A stretch of 64,000 bases of DNA, taken from the NCBI GenBank assembly GCA_038373865.1, contig JAXGGA010004460.1, positions 24,187 to 88,186 on the forward strand. Direction: 5' to 3'. Of this stretch, positions 11,660-23,291 are shown in pieces. The notes below the pieces were generated by a model that had not been told where the DNA came from, ran no database searches, and saw only the letters and a list, made by a program, of their open reading frames with translations. Source of the DNA: Uloborus plumipes (Eukaryota > Arthropoda > Arachnida > Araneae > Uloboridae). Positions within the stretch are counted from its first letter, which is position 1, and each line of letters begins with the position of its first letter. Made by a program: the position numbers and the translations under genes.

Positions 11660-11735
<76 letters not shown>
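11660..11735 (+). repeat. (AAT)n microsatellite
   Basis: An almost uninterrupted run of AAT triplets with one GAT variant. It explains the poly-Asn and poly-Tyr open frames on the two strands, which are not genes. Confidence 0.97.
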
Positions 11736-11736
<1 letters not shown>

Positions 11737-11932
11737 CAATTTACTTTTTTTTTCTTTCTTTGAATTTTGTTCTACAATTACATTTCCTCTACAGAAGAAT
11801 TTTATCATGTCGCGATTTCAGATTTAAAAAAAAAATGAAAAGAAAAGGCAATAGCTAAAATGTTTTAAATTCTTTTTTGATAATTTCAGAGGGGGCTGCA
11901 GTCCTATCAGCCCAACCCCTGAATATGCACTG

Positions 11933-13723
11933 CTAAGGGCACTGCTAAGGGCCACTGCAAAGCCACTGCAAAGGCGCCACTAAAAATGCATTGCAACATG
12001 TTTGTAAATACGTCACTGCATTTGTTTCAACTAAATGAAAAAAAGCCTCCTTGATTGTGAATTCTTATAACAGTCTTTGAACGTCGATGAAGGTTCGCTA
12101 TTTTTTTGAAAAGAAAAAAAAAATCTGTTTTGAGATTTAGAGACATTTAGAAACTCCCAATACTCTTCTTTTTAAATTCACAAACACTTTTGAAATCGGT
12201 GAATTATTCAGAAAACTAAAAGAAATTTAATGAAGGCAAATGCGCTACTTTTAATTAAAATTCATTTTTCCCTTTCCTTGGTTTTCTCAAACTACATTTT
12301 CGAAGTTTTCATTTTCGCAAAAAGCTATTAAAAAAAAAGGGATTTACTCTATACATTTGAAACTTTGAAAAAAATGTGTATTGATTACATTGCTGTATAA
12401 AGCTTCAAAAACTAATCTACATTCAATATGTGGGTTTTAAACAATGAATGAACTGTTCTTTAGTATAAAGCAGTTAGTAACCGGCATATTCTTTAGTAGT
12501 TCATTGTTTAAAACCCACAAATGATATGACGAAAATCAGGTTTGTTACGGTGAAATTTCAAACATTCAACTGTAACACTATATTTTTATTTAATTATTTC
12601 CAATTTTGGAGGGTCATATCATTCTGTGGTATCTAACGAAGAGATAAACAAAAAGTGTTCAAAAACATAAAAAAGTTAATGCACAGGACTTAAGCGTTGC
12701 GAAAACGGTATTTTTTTGCAGAAAATAGTGACTTTTTACTAAATAAATCTTATTATTTTTTTAAATAAATAAATAGTCAAAATGTTTTATGTATGTTTTT
12801 TAATCATTTTAAGTTTTAGAAGATGTGTAATGAATATTCAAGGAAAAAATATTCAGGGCGTTCGGTGTTCGCCTACTTTTATCATGCCTAATTACTTGAT
12901 AAAAACGTTACGTCACTTCTGCATCGAACCAAGTTTTCCAATGAGCGATTTTCTTGCCAAACTAGGAGCAGAGCATTGTAAAATCGCTTTCAATTGGCTG
13001 CCGGTTAGACAGATACTGTATACACAGGGTTGCTTTATACATGGAGACAGGCGGCACTTCTCTCAATGGTTAACCTCCCCTCCCCCTCGTCCTCCTTCAA
13101 ACACTGATGCCTCCACATCCGATTTTCAGTACAGTAGAAATTTCGAGACACGTGCTTTGTGGCGCCTTGCAATCTGTCGTTGAAAAAAGACATGCTTTGT
13201 TTGATGCGCGATTTCCTTGTTTACTGATTTAAAAATTATTTAATTTTGATGAAGAGTGGCAGTGTTGTTGATTGTGGTAATTGGTTGCACAATAGCGAAC
13301 TCTTGCTAAAATGACGTAAATGAAAAGTATTGTGCTATTATCCTTGGGAAGTGCTGTTTAGTTTCATCTACCAGGACAAAGAACTTTAGTATCGGTTATT
13401 ATCTGACATTGGACAAATTTCAAGCTATGATGACAAGTGAAAGCAAAGGAAAATTGATGCGGTTGGATTCATCACATATCTTTTAAGGTGAGTTCCAGTT
13501 CTATTTCATAAGTGCTGTGTTTGAGACCTCCCAAAACTTTCTTATGCTAGTGATTTGCTTCTTTCTTTCCTTATGCCTATAATATACCTTCTCATTAGAT
13601 GCAGGTATTTGTGGATTATCATGTTTTGTCATTTGGTATAATGTGAACTTTAATTTTCGGCCGCTTGAGAATTTTTCCCCATCCAAACATTTTTATCTCG
13701 GGGCACTCTTGTATGCAACAATC
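11933..13723. other. AT-rich stretch, one short hairpin, no gene supported
   Basis: A 133-codon open frame at 12782-13183 has no recognisable domain, no splice context and ends in ordinary sequence, so it is not called. An imperfect inverted repeat lies at about 12430-12521, where GTGGGTTTTAAACAATGAA faces TTCATTGTTTAAAACCCAC with a loop of about 55 bp. Near 11933-11985 the motif CACTGC(T/A)AAGGGC is repeated. Confidence 0.5.
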
Positions 13724-13725
13724 TA

Positions 13726-14669
13726 TGGGCGATTCTCTGTAAACTCGTCATTGTTCACATGAAATCTGTCCGGGCACGGTTTTTTGGAATGTTCGTATAA
13801 TTATAATACTATTGGTCAGAAAATGAATCTATTACTTTGGTTTGAAAGAAGGCCAATTGAAGTTTGTGTTTTTCTGATAAATTATGATGGGGGGTAATTC
13901 CCCCGCCTAGTATAACTAGGCAGGGGACTGTGCCAGATGACTATGTTTTTGCTCTTTGTTGCGTAATATCTGCAAAACTATTGGCATATAATTAGTTACG
14001 AGACTACCTATACATTTAGGCACAAATCGTGGACATAATAACTAATATGTTTATAATTAAATTAACTGACATTAATAAAATCGCTTCCCAGAGGACTGTT
14101 TTCGTAACGACCCTGATGCATACTTTCATCACAAATGTGGCTCCCAAACGAAGCAAAGTAGCGTTTCAACACCGTTCTTGGCGATTTCGGCAAATTCACA
14201 CTGATTACTTTAAACTTCATGCCAAAAAGAATTTGCAAAAGTTATAGATTTTTCGTATTACAGCTTTGAATTTGTTGCAGGGAACTGTTTGAAAAAACTC
14301 CGGACAGAATTTACATGGCAATTTTAAGTTTTAGAAATACGTAATTATACTTTATTTCATAAGAAAAATATAGCTTCATTATTGTATTTTTAGATATTAA
14401 TTGCCAAATTTATGTAGTGTTAATAGGTTTTTTTGAAATACTAACTTTAACAGTTAGACAATGGGATTGGGACAGACAGGGGACTGTGTTTTTGGCGCTT
14501 AGATAATTTTATAGAAAAACAAATTAAATTGTTATCACTCCAAATACAATTGGGCCACAAAGTATTAATGCTTTACTTGTATTAGAAGCGATAATTACTT
14601 TATTATACTTCATTATTTTTAAAATACTCAGTCCGGACAGCCAATTACCAGTTTACAGAGAATCACCCC
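13726..14669. mobile_element. TA-flanked element with GATTCTCTGTAAACT ends
   Basis: The left terminus TGGGCGATTCTCTGTAAACT and the inverse of the right terminus GGGGTGATTCTCTGTAAACT match over about 18 of 20 positions and are flanked by TA dinucleotides. Internally the motif GGGGACTGTG recurs (near 13923 and 14475) with looser variants near 14092 and 14279. No transposase is recognisable. The layout resembles the element at 23292-25103. A Tc1/mariner-type origin is inferred from the TA flanks only. Confidence 0.65.
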
Positions 14670-14671
14670 TA

Positions 14672-15325
14672 TGCATACAGGAGCACTGTGATGGGAGTCA
14701 CCGAGAAGTCTCAAAAATGTCCTCACTCTAAATTTGAGCTCACGATTTTGTAAATTTCGATTTTGTGAATAGAGACATAATTAAACTTCCAGGTATGTGT
14801 TTTTCATTTTTCGTCAATATTTGCTATAATTTTATTGTTATTATGTTAATGAAGCACCAGCTTCGGATTAAGTTTAGAGGATGTTGCCCAACCGCCAATT
14901 TCTACACAAAAGCTAAAAAAAGGGGGGGGGGGGTATTTTCTGTTTGCCGAAGGAGATTTCAAATTTTACTGAATGAAAAAATATGAGCATACACGAATAG
15001 ATACTTGCGTATAATAAGACCAAGGCCGTATCCAGAGGGGGGCCGTCGCCCCGAAACGTTTTATAATGTAAAACAGAAAAAAAAAGTTATTATTTTTTTT
15101 TTGGCAAAAAAAAAGTTTTTTTCTTTTAATTATTGAACGAGTGAAAATTTGAAGAAGTACAAAAAAAAAATGACAATTCAAATTTTCATTAGCTGCAAAA
15201 CATACTTGAAAATAAGACTCTCATTCGCACTTCCAGCTCTCTTTCCCAAATCAATTCAGGCTCAAGGCAAGTTACTTGTCAGTTTGATCGGCGGCCCCCC
15301 GCTCTCCCATAAAACTTATGGTTCT
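14672..15325. other. Stretch with poly-G and an orphan hAT-like end
   Basis: A 12-G run lies at 14922-14933. CAAGGCCGTATCCAGAGGGG at about 15022 looks like a hAT-type left end without a detectable partner. A/T homopolymers dominate 15070-15170. No gene. Confidence 0.45.
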
Positions 15326-16920
15326 AGGAAAAAACGTCCCCAGTAAAACGTCTCTGGAAAGAACGTCCCGGAAAAAACGTCCCCGGAAAAAACGTCACCG
15401 GAGAAAACGTCCTCTCGGAAAAAACGTCCCCTCGGAAAAAACGTCCCCTAGGAAATAACGTCCCCGGAAAAAATGTCCCCTAGGAAAAAAATTGAGGCGC
15501 AAAATTATTTTTAAAACCATTTTCTGTGAGTGATTAAATTTTTAATCATAATAAAAGTAAGTAATTCTTTTGAAAAGTGAGAGAAATATTTTATGAAAAA
15601 ATGTTTCGAACTTGAATTTTGTTAATACTTCATTTGCAATCTTTTATTTTAATTCATTACAAGGGGTGTAATTTAAAGGGAAACAAAGAAATGTTATATT
15701 TTATCCACAAAACTGTTCTTAAATTGACTTGATTCAACATTTTTTTTTTTTGCTACCTTTTATTTTATTTTATTGTAAGTTATATAAATGTCAAGGAAAA
15801 ATAAGCAAATGTTAATGTATGGTCAGTCGTTTTTTAGTTGAATCCTTCAATAGTTTGTAGGTTTTTTTTTTTAGTTAAGAAGTGATCCTGCTTTAAAAGG
15901 CTCAAAAAATTGATTTTTTGGGGGGATTTTTTTTTTTTTTTTTTAGGATTGAAAAGTAGAAAGTCTAACGAACTTTTTAGATTATTTTATTACATGTCTG
16001 AACATGGGATAAAACTTTTTTTTTTGGGAAAAATATTCATATGCAACCGATTTTTATGCACATTCGTGCAACTGCTGTTTTCAATTGGCAGGACAGATAG
16101 AGCTCGTAATTTTCATTAAAAAAAAAAAAAATCTAATTTTTTTATATTTCCCTTCTATTTGAACTAAACGCATTCCCGAAAAGTAATTCTTAACAACTTT
16201 GCAGCAAGTTCAAATGCTTTTTTTTACTCTTTTTTCAAACCTGAGAAAACATTCAAATTTAAAAATTAAAAAAAAAATCACTCCTTCGAACATTTATTTG
16301 TAAACTACAGCTCTATATTTGAAGCATGACCACTTTCCACATTGGCCATTTTACCCCACCAGACCTTATACAGTTGAGCCCGCTTAATGGAATAGCCATT
16401 TTGCCACTTAAAAATATTCTAAAAAGCGGGATATTCCATTATCCGGGATGAAAATAATGCACTATAACGGTTTGGTACATTGAAAATGTATTATATTTAA
16501 GGGGATATTCCTTTAACCGATATTCTAGTGGGCTCGACTGTATTTGCAAGGAAAACTATTGATCAATAATTGCATTTAATATCCAATACTGTTTAATAAT
16601 ATCAAAAATTACAACAAAAACAATCCAGCAAATCAAGCGATAAACGCTTCTAAGTAGCTAGATTATGAGTAAAAAGCACCACTAAAATCATTTGTTGCAA
16701 AAAAGAAAAATAGTTTAACAAATGCTGCTAAAATTTCTATTCATCACTGGAAATGGCAAAAAAAAAAAAAAAAAAAAAAAAAAACTCAATTTTGTTCGTA
16801 CAAGATGCTTTTTTCATCGAGGATGTCTTTTCCAACGGGACGTTTTTTCCTCGGGGACGTTTTTTCCACGGGGACGTTTTTTCCACGGGGACGTTTTTCT
16901 TAGGGGACGTTTTTTCCTCA
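15326..16920. mobile_element. Element bounded by inverted arrays of an ACGTCCCC unit
   Basis: The left border (15326-15490) is about ten direct copies of a unit close to GGAAAAAACGTCCCC(T)C. The right border (16810-16920) is six or seven copies of the same unit in inverted orientation (ACGTTTTTTCCNCGGGG). Between them lies about 1.3 kb of AT-rich DNA with no recognised gene, a nested pogo-like MITE (16371-16540) and a poly-A run at about 16757-16784. Repeated arginine and phenylalanine open frames over the right array are by-products. No target duplication was found. Confidence 0.7.
16371..16540. mobile_element. pogo/Tigger-like MITE, TA flanks
   Basis: The ends CAGTTGAGCCCGCT and the inverse CAGTCGAGCCCACT are flanked by TA at 16369-16370 and 16541-16542. 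Ends close to CAGTYGAVCC with TA duplication are typical of pogo/Tigger-type short elements. It has no coding capacity and sits inside the element at 15326-16920. Confidence 0.8.
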
Positions 16921-17503
16921 TCACTTATACCACTCAGATTTTTACCCCCTAATCGCCGGGCCCCTAGTTTCCGACTAGGCTGAGATTGCTTCTCGCCGGA
17001 CCTGATTCCATTTAGAGGAGACTTTGTTGGTCCCCATTTATAAGCATTTGTAACCCTCGAGGGATTTTAATAGCTAAACATGTCTTCAATCAGCAAGACC
17101 ACACAAAAACGGATACGTTCACGGACCCTCTGCTTTGTGGGGCGCTCACCAATATTGGACCAAGTTACTTAAAAAAAAACCATTTACAAATGCTTAAAAA
17201 CTTTGAAAACTTTATTAAATATAGTTGTAAACCTTGAATTTTAAACTTTCTAGCACAAATGGGGGGGGGGGGGCATCAAGTTGCGCGAAACTTAACTCTT
17301 TGATTAAAAAAAAAATATTCTGGGTAATGCAAAAATCATATTCCAGCATTTTTTGTACTGACTATTTCTGACTATTTATTAAATACCTTATTCAGTATTT
17401 TGGACGTTCCTTTGTAATTGATTCCTTTATTAATATGTTGAGCACGAGAAAAAATATTGCCCTACCTGTATTCTTTTTCGTTTTCTGCAGTACTATACTG
17501 ATT
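16921..17503. other. Anonymous stretch with a 13-G run
   Basis: No gene supported. The poly-G tract is at 17261-17273. Confidence 0.5.
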
Positions 17504-17947
17504 GAATAAAAATAAAATTTTATTAAAAAAAAGTAAAACCGACTTCAAAAACGCAGCTGAAAATAGCTCTAAAAAGTAAAAAATAAATTTATTCTTTGAA
17601 CACCATCGATACTACTTTTAAATATGAGTTTTGAAGTCGGTGCCGAAACAGTTAATAAAATCATTCGTACCCATTGATTGTACCATTTGATTGATTTTTC
17701 CTCTCAAACAACACTTGGAATTGATTATGAAATATTTATGGCTGTTTTTATTATGAAACATGTAACTGAAGAATGGGCACGAATGATTTTATTAACTGTT
17801 TCGGCACCGACTTCAAAACTCATGTTTAAAAGTAGTATCGATGGTGTTCAAAGAATAAATTTATTTTTTACTTTTTAGAGCTATTTTCAGCTGCGTTTTT
17901 GAAGTCGGTTTTACTTTTTTTTTATAAAATTTTATTTTTATTTCATT
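17504..17947. mobile_element. Long-arm inverted-repeat MITE
   Basis: Arms of about 170 bp (17504-17673 and 17773-17947) are inverted copies separated by a loop of about 100 bp. Shared blocks include AAAACCGACTTCAAAAACGC, ACACCATCGATACTAC, and TTTTGAAGTCGGTGCCGAAA. The plus-strand open frame inside is a consequence of the arms. The target duplication is obscured by A/T-rich ends. Confidence 0.85.
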
Positions 17948-19181
17948 CTTTTCAGTGTAAATGTATACCCGGAATAGTGTCATGTTGCCATCGTGACGCT
18001 TCATCTCACTTTATTAAAGCGTCTAAAATTTTAAGCGATTGCCACTAACAACATTTTTTTTTCTTTTTAGGATTTATTTCTATGCTGATTTAATTAAAAC
18101 ATTTTTAAATTACTAGTTTTTTACCCGATTATGATGCTAAAACTGGCCTACAGGTTAATCCACAAAGTAACCATTTACCGCCGATTCATTAGTGCATCAC
18201 TAATTTTAAAATTTAAAAGTTTATGTGATGGGAGCCTGAAAATATATTTTTTAAAAAATTGGGGTACTCAGGACTAAATATGTTCTATCAGTAAAACTGC
18301 GATTTGCATGCCGCATAATCGTTCGACGTAGACAGTGCATTTTTTTTCTGCTGCTTGAAAATCCACCGACTCCGTCGAGCATCGAACTTAAGCTCTTGCG
18401 AATGAGAGCCCAGCGTCTTACCGCTAGGCCACTCTATCGGCGAGCTACTGTGACCTAATGGACATCAAATCGCAAGTGTGTGCGCGTGAAATTTGAAATT
18501 CAAATCATGCGCAAAGAGGGTGCGCATGAACGGAATTCTGAAGATTTCCCTCAATTTCTTCAGGGTTCCGTTCTCAAACCCCGCATAAGGGGACCATGGG
18601 ACCACCAGGGAGGTGTACCCTTTCCAACAAAAAAAAAAAAAATTATCAAAATCGGTCTATTCAGTAAAAAGTTATGCGTGGTCCTGGTTATACATAAAAA
18701 AAAAATAAAATAAAATATACCGGTCGAATAGAGAACCTCCTCCGTTTTTTCGTCGGTTAAAAAAAGCTCAACGTGCCACATTTAATTTTTCCAACAAACT
18801 GAAAAAATTTAAACAGTTAAAAATAGAATATTTGTTGGCTGACTTTGTAATTCGTACTTAAATAGAACATATTTTTACTTAAATCTGAGTAACTGAAATT
18901 AAAATGAGCTATCGTTAATAAGCTTTTTTGGTTCAGTTATAGTTGGATTATGCTTAAAATGTTTGCTGTTATTTGGTTATATTTTGTTTTTAAAAATAAA
19001 GTCAGTACTTAATGTGGTTTGTGAGTCTCTAGCTTTTTTACCAAGTCATTAATTTTGGGATTAGTTCTTAAAACTGCTAACAAATATAAGTGTTTTAAGT
19101 GCTAATTATTGAGAATCTGTGATATTTTGATTTTTATACAAGACTCGCTTTGTTGACAAACATATTTTGAATCAAAACTTC
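17948..19181. other. AT-rich stretch around the tRNA-like head
   Basis: Apart from the SINE head at 18359-18445, no gene or repeat end can be supported. The open frames at 18480-18781 cover A/T homopolymers. Confidence 0.45.
18359..18445 (-). repeat. tRNA-derived SINE head, minus strand
   Basis: The minus strand reads GCCGATAGAGTGGCCTAGCG (box A TGGCCTAGCGG) and then AGTTCGATGCT (box B-like). The acceptor ends do not pair, so a tRNA-derived SINE is more likely than a working tRNA. Its body would extend towards lower coordinates and is not delimited. Confidence 0.55.
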
Positions 19182-19381
19182 TATACTTGACTGCAACCTT
19201 TCTTGACAAAAACATCGTGACGTCAGTGTAACGCTTGCGTGACGTTAGCCTATGAAAAACGAGCTAGATAAAACGTCACAGCCTACTTAGTGAATTAGAG
19301 GAGATCGCTAACTACTTGTGAGCTCTTATTGGTTTCTTCCGTAGTGACGTTGAGTGTCAAGTTAAGTTGCTTTCTAGTATA
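19182..19381 (+). mobile_element. 200-bp TGACGT-rich MITE, copy 1
   Basis: Two copies exist in the window, here and at 63342-63541, in direct orientation and close to 90% identical by eye. Termini are imperfect inverted repeats (TATACT..TGCAACCTTTCTTGACA against the inverse TATACTAGAAAGCAACTTAA). The interior carries several TGACGT hexamers, including a TGACGTCA palindrome. Confidence 0.75.
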
Positions 19382-19775
19382 CACCAGACGGCTAAATTGT
19401 GTAAATGTGAAAAAAAAAGGTACAAATTTCCAAAATTCTATATAATGTGGATGATTTGCAGTTGATGTAAGCTCTTATATTTGACTACCACTGTTGCAAA
19501 ATGCAACCCGTCAGTAATTGCGATGTGGACTTCAGGTGGGTAACAAGTAGCGTTTTGCAGAGATATAGACAAAGAATTTGAAAAGATCGGTATTTTGTTT
19601 ATCATCAAACATACACTGAATGAATACTTCAAAATTGTTGTAACATTTTCTCCACTATCATGGGAACATTATTGACTTTGTGTAGTAACTTCCAGTATTC
19701 ATGTAAAGGGTCTTAGTCTTTTTTCTCCAAAGTCGAAAGAAAGAAACCGAAGTTTCCTTAGAAAAAAATGTATAT

Positions 19776-22590
19776 GAGTCATTCCATGTCAAGTGGACTA
19801 GCGGTCCCCACCCGACCATCTCCAATTTGGATCAAATTTTACAGAGGTATAGACATGCCTATGAAACTAACATGTGCAAATTTTTAGCTTCCAAGATCCA
19901 AATCTGGAGGAGCTAGGATCCCGCAAAAAATGTGGCCCAAAATGGCGGATGAACTTCATGAAACAAGTTGCAATGTTTAGGTCAAGGTTGCAGAAAATTT
20001 TATCACAGTGGAAGCCTAATTTTTTTTTGGAGCTTAAAGTACTTTTGGTTGTCAACACTCTCCAGTATATTCTTTGAGATTGCGCTTATTAGATTTTGTG
20101 TAGCACGTGCCTAAACTTGCGAAAAAACGCGGTGGGCAATTTTTTCCCTGGATTTCAGGTTGTCATACATTTTTAACCAAAAAAAATTCAAAAGTTTATA
20201 CTTCGTAGTTTTATTGTCCAAATACTTGTTTTTAATGTTTTACAGCTACAGAGCTTAAATATTGTATTTGTAAAAGGTATTGGCACCCTAAGTGTCGATG
20301 AAAACGCTTCTTTTGAAAAATCGCCTGTTTTCAACTCACTATATCTCAGGTTTGTCACCTAAGACCATTTTTTCTTTGGCACCATTAGAAAGAACAGATT
20401 TTTCCCTATCGAAATGAGTTTTTTTTTCGATGGTGTTCTTTCGAATAAGGATGAAAAAATTAGCTTGAAATACTGTCTGTTATGAAGAATTGGCATAATT
20501 AGGTTAAGACTGCAGAAAATTTTATCACACTGGGGGCCTAATATTTTTGGAGTTTAAAGTACTTTTAGTGGTCAATACTCTCCAGTATTTTTTGTGAGAT
20601 TGAGCTAATTAAATTTTGCGTACCACGCATGTTAACTTGCAAAAAAACCCGTTAGGCAATCTTTTTCCTGTATTCATAAATTTTTAACCAAACGAATTCA
20701 AAGGTTCATGTTTCGTAGTTCTATTGTCCAAATACTTGTTTTTAATGTTTTACAGCTGCAGAGCTTAAATATTGATTTTGTAAGAGATATTGTTGTCAAA
20801 AGTGTCTATCAAAACCATTTTAATGAAAAATCGCCTGTTTTCAACTCACTGTATCTCAAGTTTGTCACCTTCCACTGTTTTTTGGTTGGCACCATTAGAA
20901 AGAACAGATTTTTTCCTATTGAAATGAGTTTTTTTTTCGATGGTGTTCTTTCGAACAAGGAAGAAAAAAATAGCTCGAAGTATTGTCAGTTATGAAGAAT
21001 TGTCATAATTAGGCTAAGACTGCAGAACATTTTATTATACCAGAAGTTCGAATTTTTAACAACTTAAAGTACATTTAGTTGTTTATATAAATACTCTGAT
21101 AAGAAAAAATCTGTTATTTATAGTAGTACTAACGAAAAGATGATAGAAGGTGACAAACCTGAGTTACAGTTCATTGAAATTAAGCTATTTTTCAAACAGG
21201 AATTGCCAATAATTTTCATGTATGCTACACAAAAGCTAATGAGCTGGAAATCACATAATTATTAGTATCTATTAACAACTAAATGTACTTTAAGTTGTTA
21301 AAAATTCGAACTTCTATTATAATAAAATATTCTGCAGTCTTAGCCTAATTATGCCAATTCTTCACAACTGACAAAACTTCCAGTTTTTTTTTTGTCCTCC
21401 TTATTCGAAAGAACACCATCGAAAAAAAAACTAATTTCGATAGGTAAAAATCTGTTCTTTCTAATGGTGCCAACGAAAAAACGGTTGAAGGTGACAAACT
21501 TGAGATACAGTGAGTTGAAAACAGCCGATTTTCCATTAAAATGATTTTGATAGACACTTAGGGTGCCAATATCTTTTACAAATACAATATTTAAGCTCTG
21601 CAGCTGTAAAACATTAAAAACAAGTATTTGGACAATAGAACTACGAAATATGAACCTTTGAATTTGTTTGGTTAAAAATTTATGAATCCAGGAAAAAGAT
21701 TGCCCACCGCGTTTTTTCGTAAGTTGACATGCGTGCTACACAAAATTTAATAAGCTCATTCTCACAAATAATACTGGAGAGTATTGACAACTAAAAGTAC
21801 TTTAAATTCCAAAAATATTAGGCCCCCAGTGTGATAAAATTTTCTGCAGTCTTAACCTAATTATGCCAATTCTTCATAACAGACAGTATTTCAAGCTAAT
21901 TTTTTCATCCTTATTCGAAAGAACACCATCGAAAAAAAAACTCATTTCGATAGGAAAAAATCTATTCTTTCTAGTGGTGCCAAAGAAAAAATGGTCTTAG
22001 GTGACAAACCTGAGATATAGGGAGTTGAAAACAGGCGATTTTTCAAAAGAAGCGTTTTCATCGACACTTAGGGTGCCAATATCTTTTACAAATACAATAT
22101 TTAAGCTCTGTAGCTGTAAAACATTCAAAACAAGTATTTGGACAATAAAACTACGAAGTATAAACTTTTGAAGTTTTTTGGTTAAAAATTTATGACAACC
22201 TGAAATCCAGGAAAAAATTTGCCCACCGCGTTTTTTCGCAAGTTTAGGCACATGCTACACAAAATCTAATAAGCGCAATCTCAAAGAATATACTGGAGAG
22301 TGTTGACAACCAAAAGTACTTTAAGCTCCAAAAAAAATTAGGCTTCCACTGTGATAAAATTTTCTGCAACCTTGACCTAAACATTGCAACTTGTTTCACG
22401 AAGTTCATCCGCCATTTTGGGCCACATTTTTTGCGGGATCCTAGCTCCTCCAGATTTGGATCTTGAAAGCTAAAAATTTGCACAGGTTAGTTTCATAGGC
22501 ATGTCTACACCTCTGTAAAATCAAATCCAAATCGGAGATGGTCTAGTGGGGACGATTTGAAAAATTGGTCCAGTTGACGTGGAATGACTC
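19776..22590. repeat. 2.8-kb near-palindrome with repeated sub-units
   Basis: Left arm 19776 to about 21084 and right arm about 21272-22590 are inverted copies, with ends GAGTCATTCCATGTCAAGTG and the inverse of GTTGACGTGGAATGACTC. The loop is about 190 bp. ATAT flanks both ends and may be the target duplication. Each arm contains tandem, diverged sub-units of roughly 500 bp carrying AAGACTGCAGAAAATTTTAT, TCTCCAGTATT and GTTTTACAGCT. Open frames beginning MQIFSFQDPNLEELGSRKKC occur once per arm and mirror each other, so they are part of the repeat and not genes. Confidence 0.85.
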
Positions 22591-22594
22591 ATAT

Positions 22595-23289
22595 GGCCCC
22601 TTTTAAAAAACAGTTTTTCTCTAACATCTTAAATTTAAATTATTTAAACTTCAGACAATAAAGGATGAAATAGCTAAATTCAATCGCTAATGTTCATTCC
22701 TAAGTATCTTTTCTCTCAGATATTTTTAAAACACAATTTCTCAAATTCTAAAATCTGATGAGTGTTTTTCCTTTGGATAACTATAGCACATTTCAATAAA
22801 GGAGTAATTTGCCATTCTCTTCCCCCTTTCCTGGGAAAGCTTGGGAAACGTTGTCTATTCTCAGCTCTAGCTCGTATTTTGTTAATTCAGTGCACTCTGC
22901 AAGGTCATCAACAGAAGAAAGGCCTAATTCCTCTGCAAAAGAACTTATGATGGATAATAGAATGACACTTTTTTTAAGTTTTTTCCCAAATACTCGTAAT
23001 TCTCCACTAATGTGACAAAAATAACTTACGGGGTTTTATTTGGGCGGGTTGGCCACCCCAGCTCTATATCATACAAGCATACACGCAATAACTGACTAAT
23101 GGTGCCGTGCGAAAATTCCAATTCTTCAAATAGTGCCGCAACTTGGAAAAGTTTGGGAGCCTCTGATATAAAAGAAAAAACTATGAATACAATTGCTATG
23201 TTTTATTAGGACTTATCAAACAGTTTGTAGTCTGCCTGATTGAAAACATAAACAAAGGCATGAGAATATCTCTATATCAGATGAATGCC
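22595..23289. other. Anonymous AT-rich stretch
   Basis: No gene, RNA or repeat end recognised; open frames near 22762-23015 have no recognisable content. Confidence 0.45.
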
Positions 23290-23291
23290 TA

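Larger units (their letters stand above)
9772..11932. mobile_element. hAT-type element with internal insertion (long copy)
   Basis: The left end is CAGTGGCGCACGCAGACGAA, continuing AGGGGGCTGAGCCGAGAC. The inverse of the right end is CAGTGCATATTCAGGGGTTG, with GGGCTGATAGGACTGCAG just inside. Both ends match the element at 54943-55828, which lies in the opposite orientation and is only 886 bp. The extra length here is mainly an inserted repeat (about 10099-11505) and a microsatellite. A clean 8-bp duplication is not visible (ACAAAGGG versus CTAAGGGC). Confidence 0.7.

Noticed and set aside
11610..11858. Poly-Asn (plus) and poly-Tyr (minus) reading frames
   Set aside because: Both are translations of the (AAT)n microsatellite.
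12782..13183. 133-codon plus-strand reading frame
   Set aside because: No recognisable domain, no repeat or splice support; the length is within chance for this window.
15326..15490. CRISPR-like direct repeats
   Set aside because: Units are contiguous, without unique spacers, and the window is eukaryotic; it is a tandem array at an element border.
16722..16983. Reading frames rich in FFPRGRFF
   Set aside because: They are produced by the tandem ACGTTTTTTCC units at the right border of the element.
18359..18445. Functional tRNA gene
   Set aside because: The 5' and 3' ends do not form an acceptor stem; a SINE head is more likely.
19874..22483. Repeated reading frames with QDPNLEELGS and related peptides
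   Set aside because: They occur as mirror copies in the two arms of the 2.8-kb palindrome and carry no recognisable domain.
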